From NCBI GenBank assembly GCA_965262565.1, contig CBDHFQ010000025.1, positions 1-64,000 of the forward strand: DNA of 64,000 bases, written 5' to 3'. Below, in pieces: positions 26,993-36,280 of this stretch (positions are counted from its first letter, which is position 1; the number at the start of each line of letters is the position of its first letter). The stretch comes from CBDHFQ01 sp965262565 (GTDB taxonomy: Bacteria; Bacteroidota; Bacteroidia; J057). A model generated the notes under the pieces. It was given only the letters and a program-made list of their open reading frames with translations. It did no database searches and was not told the origin of the DNA. The translations under genes were made by a program, and so were the position numbers.

Positions 26993-27853
26993 ATGTTTAG
27001 ACTAATTACATTTTTCTCTTCCTATAAAAATGTTTTCTTGTTTGTCTTTCTTGAGTTCCTGGCTGTTTGGACGGTTGTAAGATTTAACAACCATCAGAGG
27101 CATTTTCTTGGAGATCTGCTGTTAGAATACTCAAGCCTGCTTCACAAGCAGAGAACTCAGGTAACAGGCTATTTTCATTTAAAGGACGAGAATGAGCTAC
27201 TGAGCGCCAGAATAGCTGAATTACAAAAAGAGTTAGAGCATACTCGCTTGACAATGAGGTTGTACGGTGGATGGATTCAGAAGGACTCCCTTCCCGATCT
27301 GGGTATTGATTCCTTGGTTTCAGAGGAAAAATTTGACTTTGTTCCCTGCCGTGCTATTAAGAATACCACCCACCTGAATTACAACTACATCACTTTGGAT
27401 AAGGGAAGGGGAGATGGAGTAAGGAAAGGGATGGGAGTTGTTTCTCCTAAAGGAATTGCAGGTAAAGTGATTCATGTAAGTGAGCATTTTTCTCTGGCAT
27501 TAAGTGCTCTTAATGTGAGTTTTAAACTAAGTGCTCAAGCGGTAGGAATAGGAAACCCGGGACTTTATGAATGGGGAGTAGAAGAGGCAGGCATGGCATA
27601 CCTAAATAATATTCCAGCAGATGCTAACTTGAAAGAGGGAACTGAAATAGTAACTTCAGGCTACAATACCGTGTTTCCCGAAGGCTACAGAATAGGTACT
27701 ATCGCAAAATTAAAAGAAGATACCCAGGATGGTACATTCAAAGCAGAGTTAACTCTTGCAACTGACTTTCATAATTTGGGTAACTTATTTTTAGTGAATG
27801 CTATTCACAAAGGAGAAGTAGACGAACTTGAAGCTAATAAAATTGTTGATTAG
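26993..27853 (+). CDS. mreC: Rod-shape determining protein MreC
   Basis: Periplasmic scaffold of the elongasome, activating PBP2/RodA. One N-terminal membrane helix (about 12-28, FLFVFLEFLAVWTVVRF) is followed by a coiled coil (about 60-85, ENELLSARIAELQKELEHT) and two beta domains typical of MreC (ITLDKGRGDGVRKGMGV; VTSGYNTVFPEGYRIGTI). 286 residues, usual length. Middle of the mre operon, between mreB and mreD. Confidence 0.95.
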   Translation: MFRLITFFSSYKNVFLFVFLEFLAVWTVVRFNNHQRHFLGDLLLEYSSLLHKQRTQVTGYFHLKDENELLSARIAELQKELEHTRLTMRLYGGWIQKDSLPDLGIDSLVSEEKFDFVPCRAIKNTTHLNYNYITLDKGRGDGVRKGMGVVSPKGIAGKVIHVSEHFSLALSALNVSFKLSAQAVGIGNPGLYEWGVEEAGMAYLNNIPADANLKEGTEIVTSGYNTVFPEGYRIGTIAKLKEDTQDGTFKAELTLATDFHNLGNLFLVNAIHKGEVDELEANKIVD

Positions 27854-27895
27854 ACAATGACTTAAATTATTGGAACTATTTTCATAAATCCCAAC

Positions 27896-28405
27896 ATGGT
27901 AATTTTTCCATTGACATATGTAGTCTCATTTATACTCTACATCTTTTTCCAAGTTTACCTTCTCAATGAATTGACCCTTTTCGGCATTGCCACGCCTCAT
28001 ATATTCCTGATTTTTCTTTTTATGCTTCCTGTTGAAGCACCATTAATGCTGACGTATATATTAGCATTTGCAATGGGAATGATGGTCGATTTTTTATCTG
28101 ATACCTATTTGAATGGGCTACATGCAGCTTCAGCTTTACTAGCAATAGGACTCAGACCTTTAGTTTTGAGAATGATTACCATCAATTTTAAAAACCGTAA
28201 TGATGTCTCCATTTTTAACCAGGATTATTTGTGGTATGTAGCTTATTTCTTAATCATGTTATTCATTCACCATACGGCGTATTATTTTTTAGAAGCATTT
28301 ACTTTCAACAATTTCTTTTACACTTTATTAAGAATCATAAGTAGTGTTTTATACTCATTTATAGGGATTTATATTTTGTGCATTCTTTTTTATAAAAATA
28401 AATAG
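27896..28405 (+). CDS. mreD: Rod-shape determining protein MreD
   Basis: 169-residue polytopic membrane protein with five or six hydrophobic segments and few charged residues; the conserved elements YIFFQVYLLNELTLFGIA and AFAMGMMVDFLSDTYLNGLH match the MreD family, which is weakly conserved overall. It lies between mreC (42 bp) and mrdA (8 bp), and the position supports the assignment. Function: inner-membrane partner of MreC. Confidence 0.9.
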   Translation: MVIFPLTYVVSFILYIFFQVYLLNELTLFGIATPHIFLIFLFMLPVEAPLMLTYILAFAMGMMVDFLSDTYLNGLHAASALLAIGLRPLVLRMITINFKNRNDVSIFNQDYLWYVAYFLIMLFIHHTAYYFLEAFTFNNFFYTLLRIISSVLYSFIGIYILCILFYKNK

Positions 28406-28413
28406 ATAAAAAG

Positions 28414-30252
28414 TTGGATAATTTATACAACAGAGGAATAGTGATGATAAGTGTGATGGGAATTATTTTCCTTTGCTTTGTATTCAGGCTATTTTTTATA
28501 CAGATCATTAATCCGGAATACAGAGGGAAAGCTGATCGGAATGTCATCAAAAAGAAAATAATCATCCCTCCCAGGGGAAACATTTATGATCGGAACAACA
28601 AAATTTTTGTCAGTAACAATCCTGTATTTGAATTGGTAGTAACTCCGATGAAGTTAAAGATTCCAGATTCCACTATTTTATATAAATACTTGAATTTTAA
28701 TCATGAAACTCTGAATGACGCTATAGCAAAAGCAACGAGGTATTCACGATACAAAGAATCGGTCATTGCACAGCACATTGAACCACATATATATGGCCCT
28801 CTTTACGAACAAATATGGAATTTTTCGGGTTTGGACTTTCATACCAAGACCAAAAGATATTACAGAGATTCTGTGGGAGCCAGCTTTTTAGGATATATTG
28901 GAGAAGTAGATTCAGGAGAAATAAGAAGAGGTCTTCGTGAAGGTCTTGAATATCGTATGGGGGATGTGATAGGAAAATCAGGAATTGAAAGGAGCTATGA
29001 TAAATTACTAAGAGGTAAACCCGGAGTCAAAGTAGTACTGAAAGACGTTCATAATAGAGAAGTAGGAAGTTATTTAGAAGGAAAATACGACACTAGAACT
29101 GAAAAGGGAGCTGATATTATGTTGGGGATTGATAAAGAATTACAAAAATATGGAGAGGCTATTATGAAGAACAAGAAAGGTAGCATAGTAGCGTTGGAAC
29201 CTTCCACAGGAGAAATTTTGGCATTTATCAGTGCTCCCAGTTATGATCCTAATCAATTATCAGGCAAAGAAAGTAGAAATAATTGGTTGAATTTAGTCAG
29301 AGATACCCTGGACCCATTATTCATCCGCCCCATCCAGGCTGCTTATCCACCTGGATCTATATTTAAAGTTGCTTCAGGCTTGGCTGCATTGAATGAAGGA
29401 GTCATTTCTGAATCGACAAGGTATGGATGTGGAGGAGGATTTGGTAGAAATAGAGGAAAGCCCAGATGTAGATTTCACATGAGTCCTTTAGGTTTTCAAG
29501 ACGCTATAAGATTATCCTGTAATTCCTACTTTGCGGCGACTTATGTGGATTTTCTGCACAATGATAAATATGAAGATATTTATGAAGGATACAGTAAATG
29601 GAGGGATTATTTATTAGCGATGGGGTTAGGCCAAAAATTATCTATAGATATTCCTTACGAGAAACCAGGATTAATCCCACCTACTAAATATTATGATAAC
29701 GAAAATAGGTGGTATGGAAAAAACCGATGGAATGCGATGACCGTTATTAGCAATTCAATAGGACAAGGCGAAATTCTTATGACTCCGCTCCAGATGGCAA
29801 ATCTGGCAACAATAATTGCTAACAGAGGAAGTTATGTAAAACCCCATTTTGTAAGAGCGGAGCGGAAAGAAGATGATACATACTGGCAAAGAATTAACTT
29901 TGAAAAAATAACAGTTCCAATTAAAAAAGCTCATTTTGAAACAGTCGTTGATGCTATGGGAAAAGTAGTTGCTTCTGGTACTGCAGGAAGGGCGAGAATA
30001 AAGGATGTTGAGGTATGTGGAAAGACTGGAACGGTACAAAATCCTCATGGGAAAAATCATGCTGTTTTTATTGGTTTTGCCCCCAAAGATCAACCAGAAA
30101 TTGCGATAGCGGTAGTTATCGAAAATTCAGGAGGTGGAGGTACATGGGCTGCACCTACTGCAGGAATTCTCATGGAAAAATACTTAAATGGAGAGGTTGT
30201 TCACAAAAAGTACGAAGAGAAACGTCTCTTCACAGCTAATTTTATTCAATGA
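28414..30252 (+). CDS. mrdA: Penicillin-binding protein 2 (transpeptidase)
   Basis: Class B PBP that cross-links lateral-wall peptidoglycan with RodA. One N-terminal helix (about 10-30), a dimerisation/pedestal domain (IIPPRGNIYDRNN at about 49-61) and the transpeptidase domain with catalytic Ser315 (SxxK, PGSIFK), SxN S368-C369-N370 (LSCNSY) and KTG 537-539 (CGKTGTV). The start is TTG at 28414: it gives the family-like beginning with NRG; the first ATG (28444) would remove part of the pre-helix segment. It overlaps rodA by 4 bp (ATGA), indicating translational coupling. 612 residues. Confidence 0.97.
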   Translation: MDNLYNRGIVMISVMGIIFLCFVFRLFFIQIINPEYRGKADRNVIKKKIIIPPRGNIYDRNNKIFVSNNPVFELVVTPMKLKIPDSTILYKYLNFNHETLNDAIAKATRYSRYKESVIAQHIEPHIYGPLYEQIWNFSGLDFHTKTKRYYRDSVGASFLGYIGEVDSGEIRRGLREGLEYRMGDVIGKSGIERSYDKLLRGKPGVKVVLKDVHNREVGSYLEGKYDTRTEKGADIMLGIDKELQKYGEAIMKNKKGSIVALEPSTGEILAFISAPSYDPNQLSGKESRNNWLNLVRDTLDPLFIRPIQAAYPPGSIFKVASGLAALNEGVISESTRYGCGGGFGRNRGKPRCRFHMSPLGFQDAIRLSCNSYFAATYVDFLHNDKYEDIYEGYSKWRDYLLAMGLGQKLSIDIPYEKPGLIPPTKYYDNENRWYGKNRWNAMTVISNSIGQGEILMTPLQMANLATIIANRGSYVKPHFVRAERKEDDTYWQRINFEKITVPIKKAHFETVVDAMGKVVASGTAGRARIKDVEVCGKTGTVQNPHGKNHAVFIGFAPKDQPEIAIAVVIENSGGGGTWAAPTAGILMEKYLNGEVVHKKYEEKRLFTANFIQ

Positions 30253-31520
30253 ACAGAAAAGACTTTGATCTGGATGTAATAACCCTATTTCTATTCTTAC
30301 TAATGGTAATCATAGGATGGGCCACTATTTATGCTGTTTCTTCAGCCACTCAAAATCCAGACTTTTTAGATTTGAATACTATTCATGGAAGACAACTCGT
30401 GTGGATCGGAATTTCATTATTAGCTGGATTAGTCATTATTACACTGGATCACAAATTCATAGAGGCAGTAAGCTATCTGGGATATGCAGTCAGTATTCTT
30501 CTTCTAATTTTGGTTCTTTTTATTGGTAAGGAGGTCAATGGAGCAAGAAGCTGGATCATTGTGGGGGGGCAGGCTATTCAACCATCAGAATTTGCTAAGT
30601 TTACGACAATTTTAGCTTTAGCGAAATTTATGTCTGCTCAAAATTTTTCATTTTCAAATAATAAACATCTTTTTACCGCTGCAGCTATTGTCCTTATTCC
30701 AGCTTTAGTCATCATCGCACAGAATGATACCGGTACAGCTCTCGTATTTGGATCATTAATTATCGTATTTATTCGCGAAGGATTAAATGCTATTGTTCCA
30801 GTTGTCATCCTTATTGGAGGAATCATTTTTATGAGTACCCTTCTTGTTCAAAGTGCCTGGCTGGTATCTGGGGTAGGTTTAGGCTTTATTCTTCTTTCTT
30901 TTTGGATAACCTATAATAAAAGGTATCTGGGGAAAAGTATTATGTTTCATCTACTGGCATTGTCTTTCTTATGTTTAGTTTCCTTCAGCACAAAATATAC
31001 TATAGAATCATTACCTACTCATCAACAGAATAGAGTTAAGGTTCTATTTAATCCTAAGGAAGATCCTTTAGGTATGGGATATAATGTAATCCAATCTCAA
31101 ATAGCAATTGGTTCAGGAGGACTGTATGGAAAGGGATACCGTAAAGGAACATACACAAAATATAGATTCGTTCCGAAGCAAGAAACGGATTTTATTTTTT
31201 GTACTGTAGGAGAGGAAGCAGGATGGATGGGAACGACCCTTGTTCTGGGATTATTATTTGTCTTCTTATTACGTATTCGATTTGTAGCAGAGAATTCGAA
31301 AACACACTTTTCACGTATTTATGGCTACGGATTACTTGCTATCATATTTTGTCATACGATCATCAATATCGGAATGACCATAGGTTTGGTTCCAGTTATC
31401 GGGATACCATTACCCTTTTTCAGTTATGGAGGGTCGAATTTGATCAGTACGACCCTGATGGTATTCGTTATGATTAACTTATATTCTTCTCGCATAGCTG
31501 TATTAGGGTCAAAAGTCTAA
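30249..31520 (+). CDS. rodA: Peptidoglycan glycosyltransferase RodA
   Basis: SEDS-family inner-membrane glycosyltransferase that polymerises lipid II for side-wall growth. About ten membrane helices; family blocks are WIIVGGQAIQPSEFAK, AQNDTGTALVF, the large extracellular loop with NVIQSQIAIGSGGLYGKGY and the final IPLPFFSYGGSNLIST. 423 residues. The ATG overlaps the mrdA stop (ATGA at 30249-30252), as expected for a stoichiometric PBP2-RodA pair. It is the last gene of the mre cluster; no clear terminator was found in the 123 bp before the convergent gene at 31644. Confidence 0.97.
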   Translation: MNRKDFDLDVITLFLFLLMVIIGWATIYAVSSATQNPDFLDLNTIHGRQLVWIGISLLAGLVIITLDHKFIEAVSYLGYAVSILLLILVLFIGKEVNGARSWIIVGGQAIQPSEFAKFTTILALAKFMSAQNFSFSNNKHLFTAAAIVLIPALVIIAQNDTGTALVFGSLIIVFIREGLNAIVPVVILIGGIIFMSTLLVQSAWLVSGVGLGFILLSFWITYNKRYLGKSIMFHLLALSFLCLVSFSTKYTIESLPTHQQNRVKVLFNPKEDPLGMGYNVIQSQIAIGSGGLYGKGYRKGTYTKYRFVPKQETDFIFCTVGEEAGWMGTTLVLGLLFVFLLRIRFVAENSKTHFSRIYGYGLLAIIFCHTIINIGMTIGLVPVIGIPLPFFSYGGSNLISTTLMVFVMINLYSSRIAVLGSKV

Positions 31521-31643
31521 TATATCCTGTATTGACCAAAAATGCACCAGAGCTTACCACGCATAGGTAACGATCAATCTAGACCGCCTTTGACAATTAG
31601 CAGAGAGGTATGGAAAATAATACCAGTTATGTGAGATCTGAAA

Positions 31644-33491
31644 TTAGAATCGATTACGTAGTAATTCCAAAAACTCTTTAACTACAGGATCAACTTTATC
31701 TATCTTATCATTGTTCAGAACAAATTTCTCTAAAATAGATTCTACTTCATCCTTATTTTGGGCATTATTTACTTTATCTACAATGATACGGAATCTTACA
31801 TTGTTCCCTTCAAAGACTTTCTGAACATATTGATACTGCTTGTGAATGGGAATCTCATTGAGTTTAATCTTTTTGTTACCGTTAATGTTCTCATGAACCT
31901 TAGGCGTTTGAGATTGAGACTTGAGTTTATCACCTATGGTTTGAGGACGCGTATAGGTTCTTTCAGGCGTAGGAGCATTTTGTTCCTCTTTCACCAACAA
32001 ATCATCTTTTTTACTATTTAAAAATCTGTTTAAGAAAGAAGCAGTCGTTTCATTACCACTATCTTTAGATGAATCAGGTTCATTCGATCGTTTATGAGTT
32101 AATGAGTCGAATACTGATGAAGGGCCATTTTGAACTTCAGGAGTAGCAGGTACAGAAGGCTGCGTTTCCTCTTCTTCCTCCTCTTCATTATCCAGATCAA
32201 AAGAAGATGGTATATTCTGCAAATAATTATCCGAGGAATAAGATGGTGGTGTTAGCTCCCTTTGATAGTCATATGATTCCTTGGAATCAGTTTGAGACCT
32301 TTGCATAGAAGATGGCTCTTCTTCATCCAGATCAAATGAATTACTGCCAAAATTTGAAATAGGGGAAAACGTATCCTCCCTAAATGTTTCCTGGGAAGAA
32401 TCTGCAGAAGGATGCGAGATAGGTTTTGGAGTTAATGCATCCATTTTCTCCCTGCTGGAATCAATAGGAGTGTTTGGGGACTGATGGGTAAATTCGTCTT
32501 TATTACCGTGAGTGTATTTGTTGTCTGATACAGATTCGGATGCAGAAGAGTAAGAATTTTCTAAGGAAACTGATTTATTCTCTGTACGATCTTCTTCTTC
32601 CAGGTCGAAGAAGACATCTTCTTTTGAAAGGGTATCAAAGAAATTTGTTTTCTTAAGTTTTTCTTCTCTAAGTCTCTCTTGTTCTGCTTTCTCCTTTTCT
32701 CTTTCAAGTCTAAGCCTTTCTTCTTCTTCTTTTCTCCTTTGCTCTTCTGCCTCTCTTTTGCGTCTTAGTTCTTCAAACTCTCTTTCTTCTTTCCTTCTCT
32801 TCTCCTCCTCTAAACGCTTTTTTCTTTCTTCTTCTAATTGCTTAGATTCTGAGATAACGCTTTCTAATGATCTTTGAGTAAGACTTAAGAAAATGTTACT
32901 CCTGTATTCTTCTATATCTGCATCTGTTTTGGAATTGTAAAGAGAGATCACCTTCTCCATTTTCTCAAAAAATGTGTTTTTCTCAACAAATGCCAATCCG
33001 TGTTTTTTGTGATATCGAAAAATGCTATTAACTATGAAGTCAAAATCGGAAAAGAATGCCAAATGCTTCTCGAAACTGTCAATTGAAATCTGATCTCTAT
33101 TCACGAAAAAGAAGCTAGTGAATAATTCTTGAGGGTTTAATACTAACTTCAGATTATTGTATATAGCTCTTTTCAAAAGAGGTCGAAAATCTTCTTCTCC
33201 TATAGAAATATGGAGAGAGAGCTGATTTTGTAAAACCTTGAGTGTTTCCTGTATTTCTTCGTTATCAAAGTCGAAATAAGGGTGCTTAAGTTTATTTATT
33301 TGAACATTCCATATTTGAAATATTCTGAAAAGCAAAAATCTATTGATTTGTTCATGATCAGCAAAAGATTTTAATTCTTCCCCTTTAATAACTCCATCAT
33401 TGTATTCATAATAGTGATTAGTCAGGATTCTATCACTAGAAAGTTGAGCAAGTTCGTGAAGTTTTTCCTCTGGCAGGATAATTTGTCGCAT
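31644..33491 (-). CDS. Long coiled-coil and disordered protein of unknown function
   Basis: 615 residues, not recognised as a named family. Three parts are visible: an N-terminal globular region, mostly helical (1-205); a highly charged Glu/Arg/Lys single-helix or coiled-coil segment (about 215-282, repeats like EEERKKRLEEEKRRKEE); a Ser/Pro/Glu-rich disordered linker (about 285-530); and a conserved-looking C-terminal domain of about 85 residues (IKLNEIPIHKQYQYVQKVF; VDPVVKEFLELLRNRF). The linker repeats a short motif: VFFDLEEE (about 293), SFDLDEEE (about 385) and SFDLDNEEEEE (about 430), with related FFDTL and VFDSL nearby. No signal peptide. Such repeats suggest a hub that binds a partner several times. 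It is convergent with the rodA gene. Confidence 0.75.
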   Translation of the reverse strand: MRQIILPEEKLHELAQLSSDRILTNHYYEYNDGVIKGEELKSFADHEQINRFLLFRIFQIWNVQINKLKHPYFDFDNEEIQETLKVLQNQLSLHISIGEEDFRPLLKRAIYNNLKLVLNPQELFTSFFFVNRDQISIDSFEKHLAFFSDFDFIVNSIFRYHKKHGLAFVEKNTFFEKMEKVISLYNSKTDADIEEYRSNIFLSLTQRSLESVISESKQLEEERKKRLEEEKRRKEEREFEELRRKREAEEQRRKEEEERLRLEREKEKAEQERLREEKLKKTNFFDTLSKEDVFFDLEEEDRTENKSVSLENSYSSASESVSDNKYTHGNKDEFTHQSPNTPIDSSREKMDALTPKPISHPSADSSQETFREDTFSPISNFGSNSFDLDEEEPSSMQRSQTDSKESYDYQRELTPPSYSSDNYLQNIPSSFDLDNEEEEEEETQPSVPATPEVQNGPSSVFDSLTHKRSNEPDSSKDSGNETTASFLNRFLNSKKDDLLVKEEQNAPTPERTYTRPQTIGDKLKSQSQTPKVHENINGNKKIKLNEIPIHKQYQYVQKVFEGNNVRFRIIVDKVNNAQNKDEVESILEKFVLNNDKIDKVDPVVKEFLELLRNRF

Positions 33492-33872
33492 CAGCTCTCA
33501 ATTAAGTACGTTAAAAACGTATTATAACTTATTGATTAAATCTATATTAAACGAAAATTCTTAAAAATTAGATTCCCTATAAGTACAAATTTAAAATATT
33601 TTTAAAAATGAAAGGGAAAATTAACTTATTATTCTTCGACAGTTAAATATAAGGGTTTTAGAAGGCAATTTAAATTATTAATAATCAAATTATTCTGAGA
33701 ATATATTGCAGGTAGAAATAATAGTTCCTATGGCTAAAATTACACGAATTATTTAAATTATTTATTATCCTAAGTAAGAAAAAAAAATATCCTTAGTATC
33801 AAATCTATTTTTGTATTATCCTAACCTGAAAAGAAATCTTATTTTTCTTAGGAAAAGGCGTAAATTACCTAC
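33492..33872. other. Divergent AT-rich intergenic region
   Basis: 381 bp between two divergent genes. It contains a plus-strand TATTTTTG (33806-33813), a possible -7 box 59 bp before the GTG at 33873. Otherwise AT-rich without open frames or strong hairpins. Confidence 0.35.
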
Positions 33873-34424
33873 GTGAAGAGGTATCTGCATATTGCTTTGG
33901 GCGTAACTGTATTTGTCGTTTGCTGTAATTCTCCATCCAAGGGGCCTGATTCCAGGGTGGTGGAGGTAGATGAACTGTACAGCGTCGAGATTCCCCATGG
34001 ACTAACCCCCAGTTATGACATGCATGATTATGCCGGTCTTCAATACTCCGACCCTGAACATAGTCTTTATATTATAGGGATTTTTGATAATAAAGCAGAT
34101 TTAGGGGATATAACGCGTCAGCGATTGAAACTGGATGGATATTATAAGTTTGTTGAGAAAACCGTTCTTACATATGCAGACTCTGTCATTCATGACGGTT
34201 CGACCAAATTTTCCCTTGAAAATAACCTACAAGGCCAAACAGGAGATTATGAGGTTATGAGTAAGCAAAATGGTAAATCCTTCCATCTCTTCTATCAAAT
34301 TGTTGTTTTCGAAAGTGAAAATTATTTCTTTCAATTTGTTATTTGGATGCCGTACGAAAACCATAGTACTTATTCCGATCAAATTAATGAGTTTATCTAC
34401 TCATTTCAGTTAATTGAAGATTAA
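33873..34424 (+). CDS. Putative lipoprotein of unknown function
   Basis: 183 residues with a hydrophobic export signal (about 5-16) ending in Cys17-Cys18 (FVVCCNSPSK), which suggests a lipoprotein although the lipobox is not ideal. The mature part is an alpha/beta domain with several aromatic residues and no catalytic motif that I recognise; its pattern (ending with FFQFVIWMPYENHSTYSDQI) resembles small envelope proteins that measure a signal or ligand, but no function can be given. The start must be GTG at 33873: an in-frame TAA lies just upstream (33861) and no ATG follows before the signal. purB starts 20 bp after its stop, so the two are probably co-transcribed. Confidence 0.65.
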   Translation: MKRYLHIALGVTVFVVCCNSPSKGPDSRVVEVDELYSVEIPHGLTPSYDMHDYAGLQYSDPEHSLYIIGIFDNKADLGDITRQRLKLDGYYKFVEKTVLTYADSVIHDGSTKFSLENNLQGQTGDYEVMSKQNGKSFHLFYQIVVFESENYFFQFVIWMPYENHSTYSDQINEFIYSFQLIED

Positions 34425-34444
34425 AGAATTCCATTATAATTTGT

Positions 34445-35797
34445 ATGGTTTTAGATGAATTAACCGCTCTCTCTCCTTTAGATGGAAGATATAGAAATAA
34501 AATTGTGGAGTTAGCTCCTTACTTTTCAGAATATGCTTTAATAAAATATCGTCTTAAAGTAGAGATAGAATATTTTATCGCATTACACGAAGCAGGGATC
34601 TCCTCATTGGCACCACTTTCTGCTAAGTTAATAGGACTTCTAAGAAATATTTACATACAATTTAATTCTGATGAGGCCAAAGAAGTAAAAAAACTGGAAT
34701 CCAGGATCAACCACGATGTTAAAGCAGTAGAATATTACATTAAATTAAAATTGGAGAATTCCGGAATTGAATTGTTGTCCAGGCGAAAGGAGTTTGTTCA
34801 TTTCGGGCTGACGTCACAGGATATAAATAATACAGCTATTCCACTGATGATAAAAGATGCACTAAATCATTCTTATAAAGTGAAGTGTGAGGAGTTAATT
34901 ACTGTTATCGCGGAATATGTTGAAAAGTGGAAGGACATTCCCATGTTAGCGAGAACACATGGACAGGCGGCTAGCCCTACAAGGTTGGGGAAAGAGTTGG
35001 CAGTTTTCAAGGTAAGATTGCAAAACCTCCTTCATAATGTAATGTCTCAACCCATACCTGCAAAATTTGGAGGAGCTACAGGAAATTTTAATGCGCATTA
35101 CGTGGCATATCCGAATATAGATTGGCATAATTTTGCTGACTGTTTTGTAAAGGAAAATTTAGACCTGAACAGATCCTTTCCTACCACTCAAATAGAACAT
35201 TATGATGGATTAGGACGCATTTTTGATATTATGAAAGGGATCAACGTAGTTTGTATAGATCTGTGCCAAGATTTTTGGTTATATATCAGTATGGATTATT
35301 TCCATCAAAAAGTTACAGCGGGAGAGGTAGGATCTTCAGCGATGCCTCACAAAGTAAATCCTATTGATTTTGAAAATGCAGAAGGTAACCTGGGAATTGC
35401 TAATGCCTTATGGGAATTTTTTAGTAGAAAATTACCTGTTTCTCGTTTACAAAGAGATTTATCGGACTCTACGGTGATGAGAAATATAGGAGTAGCTTTC
35501 GGGCATTCATTGATTGCATTGAAATCTGTAGTGAAAGGATTAAAAAAAGTTAGGGTCAATGAAGAAAAGATCCGGAGTGAATTAGATGATCATTGGATCG
35601 TTCTTTCTGAAGCAGTCCAAACAATTCTCAGAAGAGAAGGAATAGAAAACCCTTATGAATATTTGAGGGATTATACAAGGGGAAAAGGTAATATCAGTAA
35701 GGAAAATTGGCTGAGTTTTATTCAATCACTCCAGATTGACGAAAAAACAAAATTTGAATTGTTGGAGCTTTCTCCCTCGAAGTATATTGGTAGATGA
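34445..35797 (+). CDS. purB: Adenylosuccinate lyase
   Basis: Purine enzyme acting twice: it releases fumarate from SAICAR and from adenylosuccinate. 450 residues, fumarase/aspartase superfamily. Signature GSSAMPHKVNPIDFENAEG (about 298-316) contains the flexible catalytic Ser loop; TSQDINNTA and ARTHGQAASPTRLGKE are the other family blocks, with catalytic His in the second. Downstream of a small lipoprotein gene by 20 bp and followed by a terminator-like hairpin at 35926-35958. No other purine gene is adjacent. Confidence 0.97.
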   Translation: MVLDELTALSPLDGRYRNKIVELAPYFSEYALIKYRLKVEIEYFIALHEAGISSLAPLSAKLIGLLRNIYIQFNSDEAKEVKKLESRINHDVKAVEYYIKLKLENSGIELLSRRKEFVHFGLTSQDINNTAIPLMIKDALNHSYKVKCEELITVIAEYVEKWKDIPMLARTHGQAASPTRLGKELAVFKVRLQNLLHNVMSQPIPAKFGGATGNFNAHYVAYPNIDWHNFADCFVKENLDLNRSFPTTQIEHYDGLGRIFDIMKGINVVCIDLCQDFWLYISMDYFHQKVTAGEVGSSAMPHKVNPIDFENAEGNLGIANALWEFFSRKLPVSRLQRDLSDSTVMRNIGVAFGHSLIALKSVVKGLKKVRVNEEKIRSELDDHWIVLSEAVQTILRREGIENPYEYLRDYTRGKGNISKENWLSFIQSLQIDEKTKFELLELSPSKYIGR

Positions 35798-36280
35798 AAA
35801 TGTTACTTAGTTTCGGGATGATATGTGTTATTTAATGGTTAATCGCAAGAGTTATTAGGTTATGTATTTTGGGGATCACTTAACTCTAACCTCTTCAAAA
35901 TAACGCCCATCGATATTTTTATGAACCTGGGAAAATAAGTAATCTCAGGAATTTTTTTACTTCTGAATTGATTCTTCCAATAATCTGGATGTCCTGTCTT
36001 TATCATTAGACAAAAGGGGGAATATACTTTTAAAATTGTATAACTCTTAGAAGTAGTTAATAATTAGCAAGTTAATTTGAATGAACGATAAGAAAATAAA
36101 ATTAATGGCAATATTTTGAGACTTAATTAACTAATTCTTTACGTCTTTTGTGTGATTTAGTTTTTATTATTTTGTTGTGTAGGGGGAAAAATTGCTTATA
36201 TTTATTATAGAGGATAAGTTTTAAACAGTTAAAAGGATAAGTTCGATATCATCCGCATATGTAGTTTTATTCGTTAAGTT
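35798..36280. other. Intergenic region between purB and the TonB receptor gene
   Basis: 483 bp. The first part holds the purB terminator (35926-35958). The part before the receptor start is AT-rich; no TAnnTTTG box at a good distance was found and no open frame is supported. A long leader is common for regulated receptor genes, but nothing specific is visible. Confidence 0.35.
35926..35958 (+). terminator. Intrinsic terminator downstream of purB
   Basis: CCTGGGA (35926-35932) pairs with TCTCAGG (35943-35949), one G-U pair, 10-nt loop, followed by a run of seven T (35952-35958). It lies 129 bp after the purB stop. Confidence 0.55.
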
